Shown: positions 46,207-57,539 of the stretch, in pieces
How the letters are laid out: the number at the start of each line of letters is the position of its first letter
How positions within the stretch are numbered: the stretch's first letter is position 1
The notes under the pieces: generated by a model
The model's input: the letters and a program-made list of their open reading frames with translations, nothing else
Told to the model about the DNA's origin: nothing
Database searches by the model: none
Made by a program: the position numbers and the translations under genes
Assembly (NCBI GenBank): GCA_964007475.1
Contig: OZ023273.1
Coordinates: 102,608,485 to 102,672,484, forward strand
Length of the DNA: 64,000 nucleotides
From: Hybos culiciformis
Lineage: Eukaryota; Arthropoda; Insecta; Diptera; Hybotidae
Direction of reading: 5' to 3'

Positions 46207-47744
46207 TATGTTCAATTTCTACCACGTTCGATAATTTAAGCAAAATATTTATTTTATACATACCTACAACAATATTTTTGATAATGAATTATAATTATTA
46301 TAGAATGAGAATCTTACATGCTTTGAAATATTATCGCAAAGGCTTTCTAAGAAATAAAAAATTAAAAAGTAAATTTACTGAATATTTGAAATTTGATTCA
46401 GTTTTATTCGAATTTTTGTTATCTTTTTATTATACATATAGAATGGTTATAAAGAATTTAGAAATAAGATAAACAGAAAGCATTGGTTTATGGATATGTG
46501 TATAGTGTATGGATTTCAAAATTTAAAGCCAACTTGGAACTTTAATAATTTGCTCATATTGCACAATAATACACACATTATTAATGGTTTTTTTTTGTAA
46601 GTATAAACCCTATTTTGTTAATGTTAAAAATGTCAAATAATTTTTTAAATGCAATACCTATATAATTTTAAATCATATAATTGCATTGCAGTATTAATAT
46701 AATTTCCTTCATGTTTTTGTGATTAATTTCATTTAGTATTATTACAATCTCTCTCTTTTGTATTTTAATCAAATAAAAGTGAATTAATTAATATAAAGCC
46801 ATCCGCTTTGTGTTTGAATAAAAAACCATTATAAGCAAAAAGAAGCAGTAGAAAAATTGCAATAAAAAAATAAATTTATGTGAAATTTATACCGGCAATC
46901 TGAATGAAAATGAGATTTCCGCTAAATTTTTTATTTAAATATTTATGTATGCTAATACTGTTGGTAAGGATATAGTAATTATTTTTAGTATATGGATAAA
47001 TGTGAGACAATAATAAAAATGAAGACAGGTCTTAAGTTGAGTCAGTATGACTTTAGAGCCTTCCAATTAGAAATGTATAAGATTAATTGAAGCTAATATC
47101 TTATGTATTATACGCTCTTTTAGATTCTCAAAATTTTTAGGGGAATTCAAAAAAACTAAAAGTAAGGAACTTATTTTTTTATATTTAAAACCTTTCTGTA
47201 CTCTGAATCAATTTTGATACAATTTACATGTTCGACATGTTCGTTATTTTTTTAATTAATAATGGAATGCAATTTTCACATAAATCTAACTAAAATAATA
47301 ATAAAATTTATTAATATTATGCAGTAAACATAAATTAAAATTTAACAATATTTAAAAAAAAAAATTAATAAAAAAGTCAACACAAGAAGTAATTAGCAAT
47401 AAAGCTTAATACCCCTTGTTCACCTGGAAAATGAGAAAGAAAATAAAAATTTCATTGCATGATAAATGTATATTTAAATTTCATAATGTTATTTTTATTC
47501 AAAAAAAATTATTCAAGTGTAGGATGATCCAAGTTTGTAAAACGATAAAAACTGTAACAGGAAAAGTAGACGTGACACATTGATTTTTGATTTGTTGTTC
47601 ATTTTTCAGGAAAATTTTTTTTTTTATTGACTTTTTGCAAATAAATAAAATAAAATTTAAATTTTAAGGCGGTGGATAGAAAATTGTGCACTTTTTTGCT
47701 TATTTTTTTGTAGATTTGACATGAAATTATGGTAAGCGGCTGAT
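46207..47744. other. A/T-rich, no recognised feature
   Basis: A 64-codon frame at 46,278-46,472 has no known domain, and nothing else stands out. Confidence 0.45.
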
Positions 47745-48727
47745 TCATCGCCTAGCAATTCATCGCGAATCAATTCATCGCCAGCAATTCATCGCCAGCA
47801 ATTCATCGTCAAGCAATTCATCGTCAAAAAGTTCACCGCCAAGCAATTCATCGCCAAGCAATTCATCGCCAGTAATTCATCGCCAGTAATTCATCGCCAG
47901 CAATTCATCGCCAGTAATTCATCGCCAGCAATTCATCGCCAGCAATTCATCGCCAGCAATTCATCGCCAGCAATTCATCGCCAGCAATTCATCGCCTGCA
48001 ATTCATCGCCAGCAATTCATCGCCAATTGGTGATTGGGTAGAGGCGGTGCCCAAACCACTAAATACAGAAGCTTTTTTCACATACATTTTTCTATGGAAA
48101 ATTTTTTTTTTCTTCGAAATATATAAAAAAAAAAAAAATTAGCCCGATGTGGCAGAAACTTGGTGAGGAAGTAGAGGCGGTTCCCAAATCAACAAATTCA
48201 AAAGTTTTTTTCTCGGAAATGCCCCGTTTTGGAGATATGGCCACTCAAAATTTTCATACATTTTTCGTCGGCAAAATTTTTTTTTCGCCGAAATATAAAA
48301 AAGAAACCAAAAAAAAAACATAAAATATGAATCGCCAGCAATTCATCGCCAAGCAATCCATCACCAGCAATTCATCGCCGCCGGCGGCGATGAATTGCTG
48401 GTAATGGATTGCTTGGCGATGAATTGCTGGCGATGAATTGCTGGCGATGAATTCCTGGCGATGAATTGCTGGCGATGAATTACTGGCGATGAATTGCTGG
48501 CGATGAATTACTGGCGATGAATTACTGGCGATGAATTGCTGGCGATGAATTACTGGCGATGAATTGCTGGCGATGAATTACTGGCGATGAATTACTGGCG
48601 ATGAATTGCTTGGCGATGAATTGCTTGGCGATGAACTTTTTGACGATGAATTGCTTGACGATGAATTGCTGGCGATGAATTGCTGGCGATGAATTGCTTG
48701 GCGATGAATTGCTAGGCGATGAATTAG
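47745..48727. mobile_element. Foldback-type element with 14-bp repeat arms
   Basis: The left array (47,745-48,027) is about 20 copies of CAATTCATCGCCAG and close variants. After a 300-bp unique segment, a short further array (48,331-48,376) runs into a perfect axis at 48,382/48,383 (GCCGCC|GGCGGC). From there the same unit continues in reverse (GGCGATGAATTGCT) to 48,727. The outermost variants (CCTAGCAATTCATCG at the left, GCGATGAATTGCTAGG at the right; GTCAAAAAGTTC with GAACTTTTTGAC) occur in matching order, so the two arms are a true inverted repeat. Same architecture as 2,804-3,180 but unrelated unit. Confidence 0.85.
48028..48330. other. Unique centre of the 14-bp foldback element
   Basis: Contains two diverged direct copies of about 50 bp (GTAGAGGCGGTGCCCAAAC at 48,043 and GTAGAGGCGGTTCCCAAAT at 48,172), each followed by CAGAAG/CAAAAG and a T-run. 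It may be what is left of an internal gene or a subterminal repeat; no open frame of interest. Confidence 0.5.
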
Positions 48728-50082
48728 CCTAGATTCGAAATTATATATATGTATATATTTTTTTTTTTTACATTTTTTTTTTTTTGGGACCTTTCTTGTA
48801 CTTAGTTAACTTTGAATTGTAGATCTATTTGTTTGTTGTGCATAGATAAACTTTAAAATTCTTTTGTGGGAAGAAAATTCGTAAAGTCAATCAATAATCT
48901 TGCCTTGACACATCCGTCACATCGATTAGAAGTTAATAATATGGTGGTAAGATAAACTTATATATTTATTTTTATCAATGATGCGTTATTTTTCTATTCT
49001 AAATAATTGTGAATAATGATAGAAATTTAATTTAAAGTTATTATTTATTAATATTTATTAATATTTAATAATATCCATAAAAACCAAAGCAATATGTAGT
49101 AAAAAAAATTTCCCCATATTAATTTTGTTTTTAGTTTTTATTCCCACCTACTCCCCTATAATATACCCGTATAAATTTATATAATTTTATAATAATTGTT
49201 TGAAATATATTTTTTCGGATAGAAATAAAAAACAGGAAATTATGAAACAAAATTTAAACCAATTCGTCCTGCGGGAATTTTTTGTCTCTATACATATTTG
49301 TATACATATATATTAATGTATAATGAATGTTCATTGTAAATACAATTTTAGTAGTATATTTACAGTTTAAAATAAATAATCAATATACCTTATCCTAAAG
49401 AATATTTTGTTTGAAGCACTGCACATAATAATATTTAATGCTCTGCAGTAAAATTTCATATACAAAGCTTAATAGGCAAACTGCTGTTAATGTGCAATAA
49501 AAGATACAAGGGGTTAGCATAGCGTAATGTTTTATTAGTCAAGTCTAGAACTAGAAAATCATGAAAATAATTTTATTATACAGAACATTTTTACAGAATA
49601 CATATAGATACAGCTATATGTAGAATATAAAAAACATTAAAAAACATTTTTTTGGGTAAAATTTTCAGCTAACCCAAAATTGTCTGGTTAAATTATATCA
49701 CTTGATGGAAAACGTTTTGGTTTTATTTTAGTAATTATTTATTTGGTGTATTTGTAAATGCGTTTAATTTTGTTTTATACTTTGTTATATTATTATAAAC
49801 ATTCTCGAATTAAAATTATTGAACTATATGTATATAGAAAATACAAATTTATTTCGTATCCTGAAATTGGATCCTAACTTCTTGGGAAATAGTTTTCAAT
49901 TAACATGAAGATTATGAAAAACTACAGATGATGTAGTAGTGGCGATCAATTATTTATCGAAATACAACAAATAAAACAATAATATTAAAACTAAATGTTG
50001 TCTAAAAATTAAAAATAACTAAGTTTTCCTGGGAAAATCATCTTTCCTCCATTGCATTAATAAATATTATTATTTTATGATA
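48728..50082. other. A/T-rich, no recognised feature
   Basis: Poly(T) tracts at 48,756-48,786; otherwise no repeats, domains or RNA motifs seen. Confidence 0.45.
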
Positions 50083-50090
50083 CTATAGGG

Positions 50091-50772
50091 CAGGGGTGTC
50101 AACTAATTTTTCTATAAGATCTACTTCGCGCAATAAAAATCCTCTGCGATCTACTTTCTTTAAAAAAGGAGAAGGCAATATTTAGGGATCGAAATTCTAA
50201 GTGTTCGTCTGTTAAATTAGTACGGTATTTCGACTTTATTATTTTCATTTGTGAAAATGCTGATTCGCACAAATATGTCGAACCCAAACAGGGGTATCAA
50301 TTTTTAGCACATTTTTTCAAGATTCGGAAATTTATCTTCCGCTAAATATTTCCAGAATTTATCTTCGGAAGATCGTGCTTTAACATAAATATCATTTTGT
50401 AAAGTAATAATTTCTGCTTCGTATCAAAAATAGTTGAAAGGTTTTCTGCAATTGTTTCTGCTTTAATATTGCTCATAAACTCATAAATAAAACTACATTA
50501 TCAAGTTTTTTAAAATCTTCGAAACGTTTACCAAATTCTTCAATAATGTTCTTAATTTCTTTGATTTATTTTCATCATAATTAGTAGAAGCAGAACTTTT
50601 TAATTGCGCCATGCACATGTTTGGAAAATTAGATACATTTTTTTCATTCTTGAAATTGAAAATAGCAATTTGAACGAAATAAATATCTGAAATATGAATA
50701 TTTATTGGCGATCGACCTAAAATCATTACGCGATCGACCGGTAGATCGCGATCGACGTTATTGACACCTCTG
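50091..50772 (-). mobile_element. hAT element remnant with perfect 8-bp target duplication
   Basis: Terminal inverted repeats CAGGGGTGTCAA (50,091) and TTGACACCTCTG (50,761-50,772) are flanked by CTATAGGG on both sides (50,083-50,090 and 50,773-50,780). Subterminal GCGATCTAC and CGATCGAC words occur at the ends. It carries the C-terminal part of a transposase on the minus strand. Confidence 0.93.
50099..50580 (-). pseudogene. hAT transposase C-terminal part, disrupted
   Basis: Minus-strand reading from about 50,580: RFEDFKKLDN and a weak region, then ITLQNDIYVKARSSEDKFW (about 50,370-50,420), then FPNLEKMC. In another frame comes GSTYLCESAFSQMKIIKSKY followed by LTDEHLE (50,287-50,190). The STYLCE-SxFSxMK-KSKYR-LTDEHLE block is typical of the hAT transposase C-terminus of the GTF2IRD2/EPM2AIP1/ZBED-like group. 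Several stops and frame shifts make it inactive, and the N-terminal DNA-binding and catalytic parts are missing. Confidence 0.8.
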
Positions 50773-52083
50773 CTATAGGGGATACTATATGGGTTGTGGG
50801 TCGGGCTGTGTTGTGGGTCAGCTAATTTTTTCTGTCATGCAAAGTGAAAATGGCGGATCTGACTACTGTCAAATTTTTGTTTTGACCCAAGGTAGTTTTT
50901 AAGCAAACACCGAAGTGAATGTACGTATTGCATACACCATGTGTGAAAATCGTTAAAAAAAGTGATTTTAAGATTTTTTCAAAGTTTGATTTTGTTGTGT
51001 AAATGAATCGTTAAAGCTGAATTGAATGCATTAAAATTTAGTTTAAATCTTATATTTTTGGAATTGGTATGGCATTGTGATGATATACAAGTGGAAAATT
51101 TTTTTTTCGTCGTCTGTCAAAATGACGTCATGGTTAGGTTGTGCGTCAGCGATTGGCTGGGTTGTGGGTCACCATTTTTTTCCAATGTGTGGCATATACA
51201 GCGTATGCAGGTGTCAAATATCGTTAGTTTTGTCAGTGTAAAGTATTTTAATGCGCAGGGCTTCGGTAAGTTGTATTTACATTCGCAAATTTAGCTCGGT
51301 AAATGGTCCATTACATGCATCAATACACATGCAATTATAGAGGAATGTAAATTGTATTTACATTTCCCTGTGATGTAAATTGCATTTACATTGCTCTATA
51401 TTGTATTTACATTCTTCATTTTGAACTGCGTAATACTATAAACAAAATTAATATCACTCACACTCACAATATTTCAATACAGACAAATACCAAAAAAAAA
51501 AAAAAAATTGCAAATGTATACCTCTCACATGCATCATATCAATGTCAAACAAAGCTTAGTTTATAATTCTAAAAATCTATATTTTCCCTCTGAGCAAACA
51601 AAAAAAAAAAAAGAACCAATAAAAAAATACGCGGCTATTTTTTTTTTTTTTCTAAAAAGCGGCCAGTCGATCAGTCGATGAATTTTCTTAACATGTGTTT
51701 CAATCTACTATTTTTAAAGGATCTTCGAACCTCTACTACTAAATTTTTAAACGAGTGTGGTTGGATTTTAGTACAAAAATTTAAACCACACTTCAAAAAT
51801 TGCACTTATTTTTATTCAAAAAAACAAAATGAATAAAAATAGAACAATGGTAACCCTGAAAATATCTTTGTTGTCATTATAAAGTTTGCTGTCAATTGTC
51901 AAGAATTTTTTTTTCTTTTATCAACAAACGAGTAAAATGGCAGCAACAAGGAGATTATTTATTGTAAATATAAATTATAATTATATAATTATTATTTGAT
52001 TTTATTTTTAATTATAAAAAAAAATAATTATAAAATTATTATTTTTTTTTTTAATAATTAAAAATAAAATTAAATAAAATTTA

Positions 52084-52236
52084 AGAAGACCATTAGTTCC
52101 TAAAATAATAAAAAAAAAATTAGTAATTTTTCTAAAAAAAAATTATTCGATTTTTTTTTTTGCAAAAAAGAAAACGAATAATTTTTTTTGGAAAAATTAC
52201 TAATTTTTTTTTAATATTTTAGGAATTAGCTGATCT
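52084..52236. repeat. Palindrome (about 70-bp arms)
   Basis: AAGACCATTAGTTCCTAAAAT ... ATTATTCG at the left pairs with CGAATAAT ... ATTTTAGGAATTAGCTGATCTT at the right around a short loop near 52,160. A/T-rich hairpin inside the 2.2-kb element. Confidence 0.75.
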
Positions 52237-52389
52237 TAAATCATCCGGTTTGAAATCATTTCGAGAAATAAATTTACTTGCGTATTAATTAAATTTTATT
52301 TCCTTGCTTCATTTTGAACTTTTTTGTTTATTTTTTTCATTGTAAATGTATTGTTTTCAACTCCCTCTCCCATGCACATTAAAGCAGTA

Positions 52390-52569
52390 TACAATACATG
52401 GTAATCAAATTTGTTATACAGCTCGTTGTGTATACACACAAACACATAGACACTCGTCAATATTATATCACTCGACCTTCGGTCTCGTGATATAAATATG
52501 ACTCGTGTTTATGTGTTTGTGTGTATACACAACTCGCAAGAATAACAAATTTTCATACCATGTATTGTA
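52390..52569. repeat. Palindrome (about 85-bp arms)
   Basis: TACAATACATGG ... GTGTATACACACAAACACAT ... ATATCACTCG pairs with CGTGATAT ... ATGTGTTTGTGTGTATACAC ... CCATGTATTGTA. The axis is near 52,480 (ACCTTCGGT). Probably a small MITE nested in the 2.2-kb element. Confidence 0.8.
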
Positions 52570-53010
52570 ATCTACTATTATCTGATTTGACCAGTGTTTT
52601 AATGCATGTTTTTCTATTGTGAGTCATGTCTCTACAAAAAAAGACAACTAAACCACAAAAAATTACCTTTTTTCAATTGATGATGATTGAAAATTGTCAC
52701 TTTTTGAAATTATTTTTGCCATTGATATTTATCGAGGTTTTACTTCATATTTTTTCATTTTAATGAGGTTTTTCTAGGTGACCCACAACCCAGCCACTTT
52801 TTTTTTTTTACATTTTTTCACTTACGCACAAAAATGGTCATAACATTTTTTGAGTTTTTTGAATCACTATACTTGCTTCGGAGAAAAGTTGCGTTAGGAA
52901 ATTACCTTTCCAACAAAGTATAACACTACATACTTTATTTTGCTAATTTATGACTTACAGGCCAAAAACAAAACCCGACCCACAACCCAGCCCTCTCCCT
53001 TATATATTAT

Positions 53011-54200
53011 ATTTCTTTTTGTATAGTATACTTTTATTTTTTCAGAAAAATAATTTTACTAAAATTTAATTATTAATTTAATTATTTATTAATTATTATG
53101 TATATTATTAATGTTCCATTGATATGTTAACGACATTATCTTTTTTTCGTCTTTTTATCACAATATTATTTATTTTAACATTATTATTTATTGACAAACT
53201 ATAGAAAACATTATTATTCTTTCGATTGTTCCGTTTATAAACCAACTGATATAAAGACATTCAGATAGTATAAAACTCTCCAATAAGATGGAATTTCTAA
53301 CTTTCTAATATTCAATTGATGAAGTCATGAAGTTTTGTTAAGCACTCGAGAGAATGGGTTCCTGTAACTTTTTTTTTGCTAACTTCTTATTTCAGAAATT
53401 GTAGTTATACAGAATTTTTGGAGAGAAATAGTAATAGTAATACTATGAGTCAAGTAATCGAAAACAAGTATTGGGTATAACGAAAGTTTTCAAAATTTCC
53501 ATGATGTAATATGTAAAAAGTTATGGGACAGTTTAATGTAGATACTGGATCTGACCTATTTCGTTATCAAATGGAAATATTGAAGTGCAAATAGTAGAAA
53601 CACATATATAAAAAAAATCGTTTGTTTTATTTTCTTTTATGGATAATCTTTTTTAATTTTTTTAGCACAACTTTTTGCATCCCTATCGAATTTTTTTTTT
53701 TTAGTAAGTACAGTACAAATAATATTGTTTTCTCATTTAATTTATTGATATAATAAATTTTAAAAATTGGTTGAACAGAAAATTAATTATATTTTTTATG
53801 AAAATAATATATAAAAAAAATATATGTAGGTATTAAAAAAAATTCATTATAAAAGACCACTGTAAGTTCAACATAAAAACATACATTTTTAAATATTTAA
53901 AAAAAAATCAAAAGAAAATAATCATAAATTTCGAAACGCTTTAAGTTTTATAAAATCAGCCAAACCTTTTTTGAGCCCCAAATATAATATGCCTTGTACT
54001 AAAAAATCCATCCATAAGTGTTCTTATTGGTTGAAAATTTCTTACTTTAACAGAATTACACTTTACAAAATATTAATTTTGTAAATATCTAAAATAGAGT
54101 TTTCAAAGCTATATTTAACGAGATTGGTTTATGTGTCTATATCTGGTATATCTAACGACTTCCCTAAACCTTTAGTTATTCAAAAGAAATTGATAGATAC
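53011..54200. other. A/T-rich, no recognised feature
   Basis: No domains or inverted repeats recognised before the transposase relic that follows. Confidence 0.45.
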
Positions 54201-54204
54201 TTTA

Positions 54205-54275
54205 TAACGCCAGTATCGTGATGCATTGGACAGTTGGACACTCAATCCAAACCCCATTGACAATCTTTGGTAGAT
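54205..54275 (+). pseudogene. Tc1/mariner transposase relic
   Basis: The frame including 54,235-54,270 reads ...ALDSWTLNPNPIDNLW followed by a stop. This matches the block around the third catalytic acid of Tc1-type transposases (usually W-P-x-x-S-P-D-L-N-P-I-E-N-L-W). Here the acid is D in place of the common E, and the SPD part is lost. The following 80 bases are coding-like but full of stops. A short, dead fragment. Confidence 0.6.
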
Positions 54276-54392
54276 TGCAGTTCAAAGGGCTTAAAGAGCA
54301 ATTTAGCTTAGTTGGAGAGCTGAAAGACGAAATAATTAAAAGAAGTCAGAATTCTTTAGGTTAATGTTAATTTTTATAATATTTTTGAAGTT

Positions 54393-54620
54393 TATACTTC
54401 TTTAGCGGCGTTTGATGATTTTTGGTAGAGGGTAAAAATCCATTTTCATATAGAATTTTTCTCAGAATCGTCATCATTTTTCTCAGAAAAATTAGAATAA
54501 GAATACTTATTTTTTTTATTATATTTAAGAAACCCAAAATCATATGGACAATATGGCTTAGTGGCTAGAACATCAGAAGTTTATACTTACTGTTCTATGA
54601 CTGCTTCGTGTGTTTTTTTT
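54393..54620 (+). mobile_element. Short tRNA-like/GAAGTTTATACTTC element
   Basis: Starts GAAGTTTATACTTCTTTAGC. It then has GGTAGAGGGTAAAAATCC, repeated TTTCTCAGAATCGTCATCA-type words and the 5' half of the tRNA-like sequence (TGGCTTAGTGGCTAGAACATC at 54,553), and finishes with AGTTTATACTT...CTATGACTGCTTCGTGTG. This compact copy defines both termini of the family. Confidence 0.75.
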
Positions 54621-55540
54621 TATTAATGGTTGTTTATTATAGTGTTTTTAAAGTTTTGAAACAGCGCAAAAAAATATTTTTTCCAATTTTGATTGAAATT
54701 ATGTTAGCTTTGCCTTTAATCAAAAGAGGTGTTAAAAGGAAGTCTGATCTTTTCGTGATTTATTTTTAAAACATTATTAGAACCTCCACTGAATAGTTTC
54801 CGAGAAACTTATAACTAATGGGGTGGGTTTTTTAATTTTGAATCTCATCAAATGTCTGATATACCGATTTAAGTAATTCGTTACTTACCTTGTTACCAAG
54901 TTATCAAATTCATAAACGAAAATTAGCGAATATTTTTAAATAGATAAATGTATCATCCGAAATTCTAAAACTAAAGGTAAAAAGAAAATATATACATACA
55001 TCTGCATTATGAGAATAACAGCGTAATAAACTTCCCGACAAAATTGCGTTCAAATTTTGCATATTTATGAGGTACTTTGAAAATTGCATTTTATTTTATA
55101 AATTAATTACATTTTTGTGGATAGGAAAAGTTTATATTTTCTGTGTTTTTTTTTTATTTTTTATTGTAATCTGCAAGGGATATTTATATATTTAACCAGA
55201 AATATGTGGGAATAGTATTTTGTTTTGGAAATAGGTTTCGGGTTTTTTTTTTATTATAATTTAATTTGGATTCTATTTCATCAACATTTCAAATTGCCAA
55301 ACAAAAATTTTTCTTCCGGATTCTGTTGAAAAAAAATTATACTAAAAATTATTTAATTTTTTTGAATTTTTATATAATCTTTACTTCACTTTTAAATTTT
55401 TAATTCAGAATAGGTATTTCAATTTTATATATTATATTTAAAAAATGAAGCAAATAAGAGAAAAATTATATGCGTTATCTTTTATTAATTAAATATTTTT
55501 AAGTTCAATTACCCATCTAAAAATATTGAATTCAAATTAA

Positions 55541-55716
55541 AAAAAACACACGAAGCAGTCATAGAACTGCCTACAGAAGTTTATACTTAAAGATTTAAAA
55601 TATTCAATAACAGTGGCTACAAATGATGGGCTGCTGAGTACAAAATGTAAATTAAAATATTTTATCCTCTACCAAAAAAACACACAACGCGGCTAAAGAA
55701 GTATAAACTTCAAAAA
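55541..55716 (-). mobile_element. Short GAAGTTTATACTTC element without tRNA-like part
   Basis: Runs from ACACACGAAGCAGTCATAG to CTAAAGAAGTATAAACTTC and includes the TACAAATGATGGGCTGCTG half-palindrome known from 9,717. The tandem array begins within 5-10 bases of its end. Confidence 0.7.
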
Positions 55717-57236
55717 AATTTTCGTATATTTTGCTCCAGCACGACCTAACCGTAGCTCCCCATCCAAAATTTTTTTTTCAGGTAATCTTAATTTCACCGG
55801 AGCTACCTATTAAAAAAAATTTTTTTTCGTATATTTTGCTCCGGCACGACCTAACTGTAGCTCCCGAACCAAAAATTTTTTTCAGGTAATATTAATTTCA
55901 CCGGAGCTACCTATTTTGAAAAAATAATTTTTCGTATATTTTACTCCGGCACGACCTAACCGTAGCTCCCCACACAAAAAATTTTTTTCAGGTAATATTA
56001 ATTTCACCGGAGCTACCTATTTTGAAAAAAAAAATTTTTCGTATATTTTGCTCCGGCACGACCTAACCGTACCTCCCTGCCCAAAAATTTTTCGTCTGGT
56101 AATCTTAATTTCACCAGAGCTACCTAATTAAAAAAAAAAAAAAAAATCGTATATTTTGCTCCGGCACGACCTAACCGTAGCTCTCCACCCAAAATTTTTT
56201 TTCAGGCAATATTAATTTCACCGGAGCTACCTATTTTGAAAAAAAAAAAAAATTTTTCGTATATTTTGCTCCAGCACGACCTAACCCCACCTAAAAATTT
56301 TTTTTCAGTTAATATTCATTTCACCAGAGCTTCCTATTTAAAAAAAAATATTTTCGTATATTTTGCTCCTGCACGACCTAACCGTAGCTCCCACCCAAAA
56401 TTTTTTTTTCAGTTAATATTAATTTCACCGGAGCTACCTATTAAAAAAAAAAATTTTTTTCGTTTATTTTGCTCCGGCTCGACCTAACCGTAGCTCCCCA
56501 CCCAAAATTTTTCGGCTGGTAATCTTAATTTCACTTATTTAAAAAAAAAAAATTTTTCGTATATTTTGCTCCGGCACGACCTAACCGTAGCTCCCCACCC
56601 AAAAAATTTTTTTCAAATAATATTAATTTCACCGGAGCTACCTATTTAAAAAAAAAAATTTTCGTATATTTTTCTCCGGCACGACCTAACCGTAGCTCCC
56701 CACCCAAAAAATTTTTTTCAGTTAATATTAATTTCCCCGGAGCTACCTATTTTGAAAAAAAAAAAAATTTCGTGTATTTTGCTCCGGCACGACCTAACCG
56801 TAGCTCCCCACCCAAAAATTTTTTTTCAGTTAATAGTAATTTCACCGGAGCTACCAATTAAAAAAAAAAAATTTTTTCGTTTATTTTGCTCCGGCACGAC
56901 CTAACCGTAGCTCCCCACCCAAAATTTTTCGGCTGGTAATCTTAATTTCACCGGAGCTCCCTATTTAAAAAAAAAAAATGTTTTCGTATATTTTGCTCCG
57001 GCACGACCTAACCGTAGCTCCCCACCCAAAATTTTTTTTCAGGTAATATTAATTTCACCGGAGCTTCCTATTTTGAAAAAAAAAAAAAAAAATTTCGTAT
57101 ATTTTGCTCCGGCACGACCTAACCGTAGCTCCCCACCCAAAAATTTTTTTTCAGATAATCTTAATTTCACCGGAGCTACCTATTTAAAAAAAAAAAATTT
57201 CGTATATTTTGCTCCGGCACGACCTAACCGTAGCTT
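55717..57236 (+). repeat. Tandem array, about 105-bp unit, about 15 copies
   Basis: The unit reads TCGTATATTTTGCTCCGGCACG, then ACCTAACCGTAGCTCCCCACCC, an A/T-run, CAGGTAATATTAATTTCACCGG, AGCTACCTATT and a poly(A). Copies start near 55,721, 55,826, 55,931, 56,038, 56,147, 56,256, 56,353, 56,459, 56,556, 56,661, 56,769, 56,876, 56,983, 57,094 and 57,199; the last is cut at GTAGC. In each copy CTCCGG and CCGGAGCTAC form an inverted pair. Non-coding satellite. Confidence 0.95.
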
Positions 57237-57516
57237 TTTTTGCTTGTAATATTGGGCCCTATATATACATATATTTGAAATTAAAAAATCTTGTCATTGG
57301 GAATCGAACCAGGCACCTTCAGACTTACAGTCTGATGTTGTAGCCACTAAGCCATACTGTCCATATGATTTTGGGTTTCTTACATATAATAAAAAAATAA
57401 GTATTTTTATTCTTATTTTTGTGAGAAAAATGATGACGATTCTGAGAAAAATTCTACAAAGAAAATGGATTTTTACCCTCTACCAAAATTCATCAAACGC
57501 CGCTAAAGAAGTATTA
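57237..57516 (-). mobile_element. tRNA-like element between the two satellite arrays
   Basis: On the minus strand it starts GAAGTTAATACTTCTTTAGC (57,516), continues with GGTAGAGGGTAAAAATCC and the whole tRNA-like sequence, and ends at AATATTGGGCCC...GCTTGTAATATTGGG. It joins the 105-bp array directly to the left and the 215-bp array to the right, and is repeated inverted at 63,730-64,000. Confidence 0.8.
57297..57366 (-). ncRNA. tRNA(Tyr)-like sequence
   Basis: Minus-strand copy identical in key parts to 63,891-63,963: A box TGGCTTAGTGG, 5-bp anticodon stem TCAGA/TCTGA with loop CTGTAAG (anticodon GTA), and B box GGTTCGATTCC. Confidence 0.7.
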
Positions 57517-57539
57517 ACTTCAAAAATAAAATAAAAATT

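Larger units (their letters stand above)
50781..53010. mobile_element. 2.2-kb element with GGGTTGTGGGTC subterminal repeats
   Basis: GGGTTGTGGGTCGGGCTG at 50,791 faces its complement CCCGACCCACAACCCAGCC at 52,974-52,993. A second inner pair, GGCTGGGTTGTGGGTCACC (about 51,154) and GGTGACCCACAACCCAGCC (52,778-52,796), has the same inverted geometry. Nested inside are two palindromes (52,084-52,236 and 52,390-52,569). A 90-codon frame (51,022-51,294) overlaps the repeat motif and is not convincing. The exact ends and superfamily are unresolved; the hAT at 50,091 inserted at or next to its left end. Confidence 0.65.

Noticed and set aside
47745..48727. CRISPR-like regular short repeats
   Set aside because: Units are directly adjacent with no unique spacers, the array reverses at a palindrome, and the context is eukaryotic.
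51022..51294. 90-codon plus-strand frame
   Set aside because: It runs through the GGGTTGTGGGTC repeat and has no domain; likely chance.
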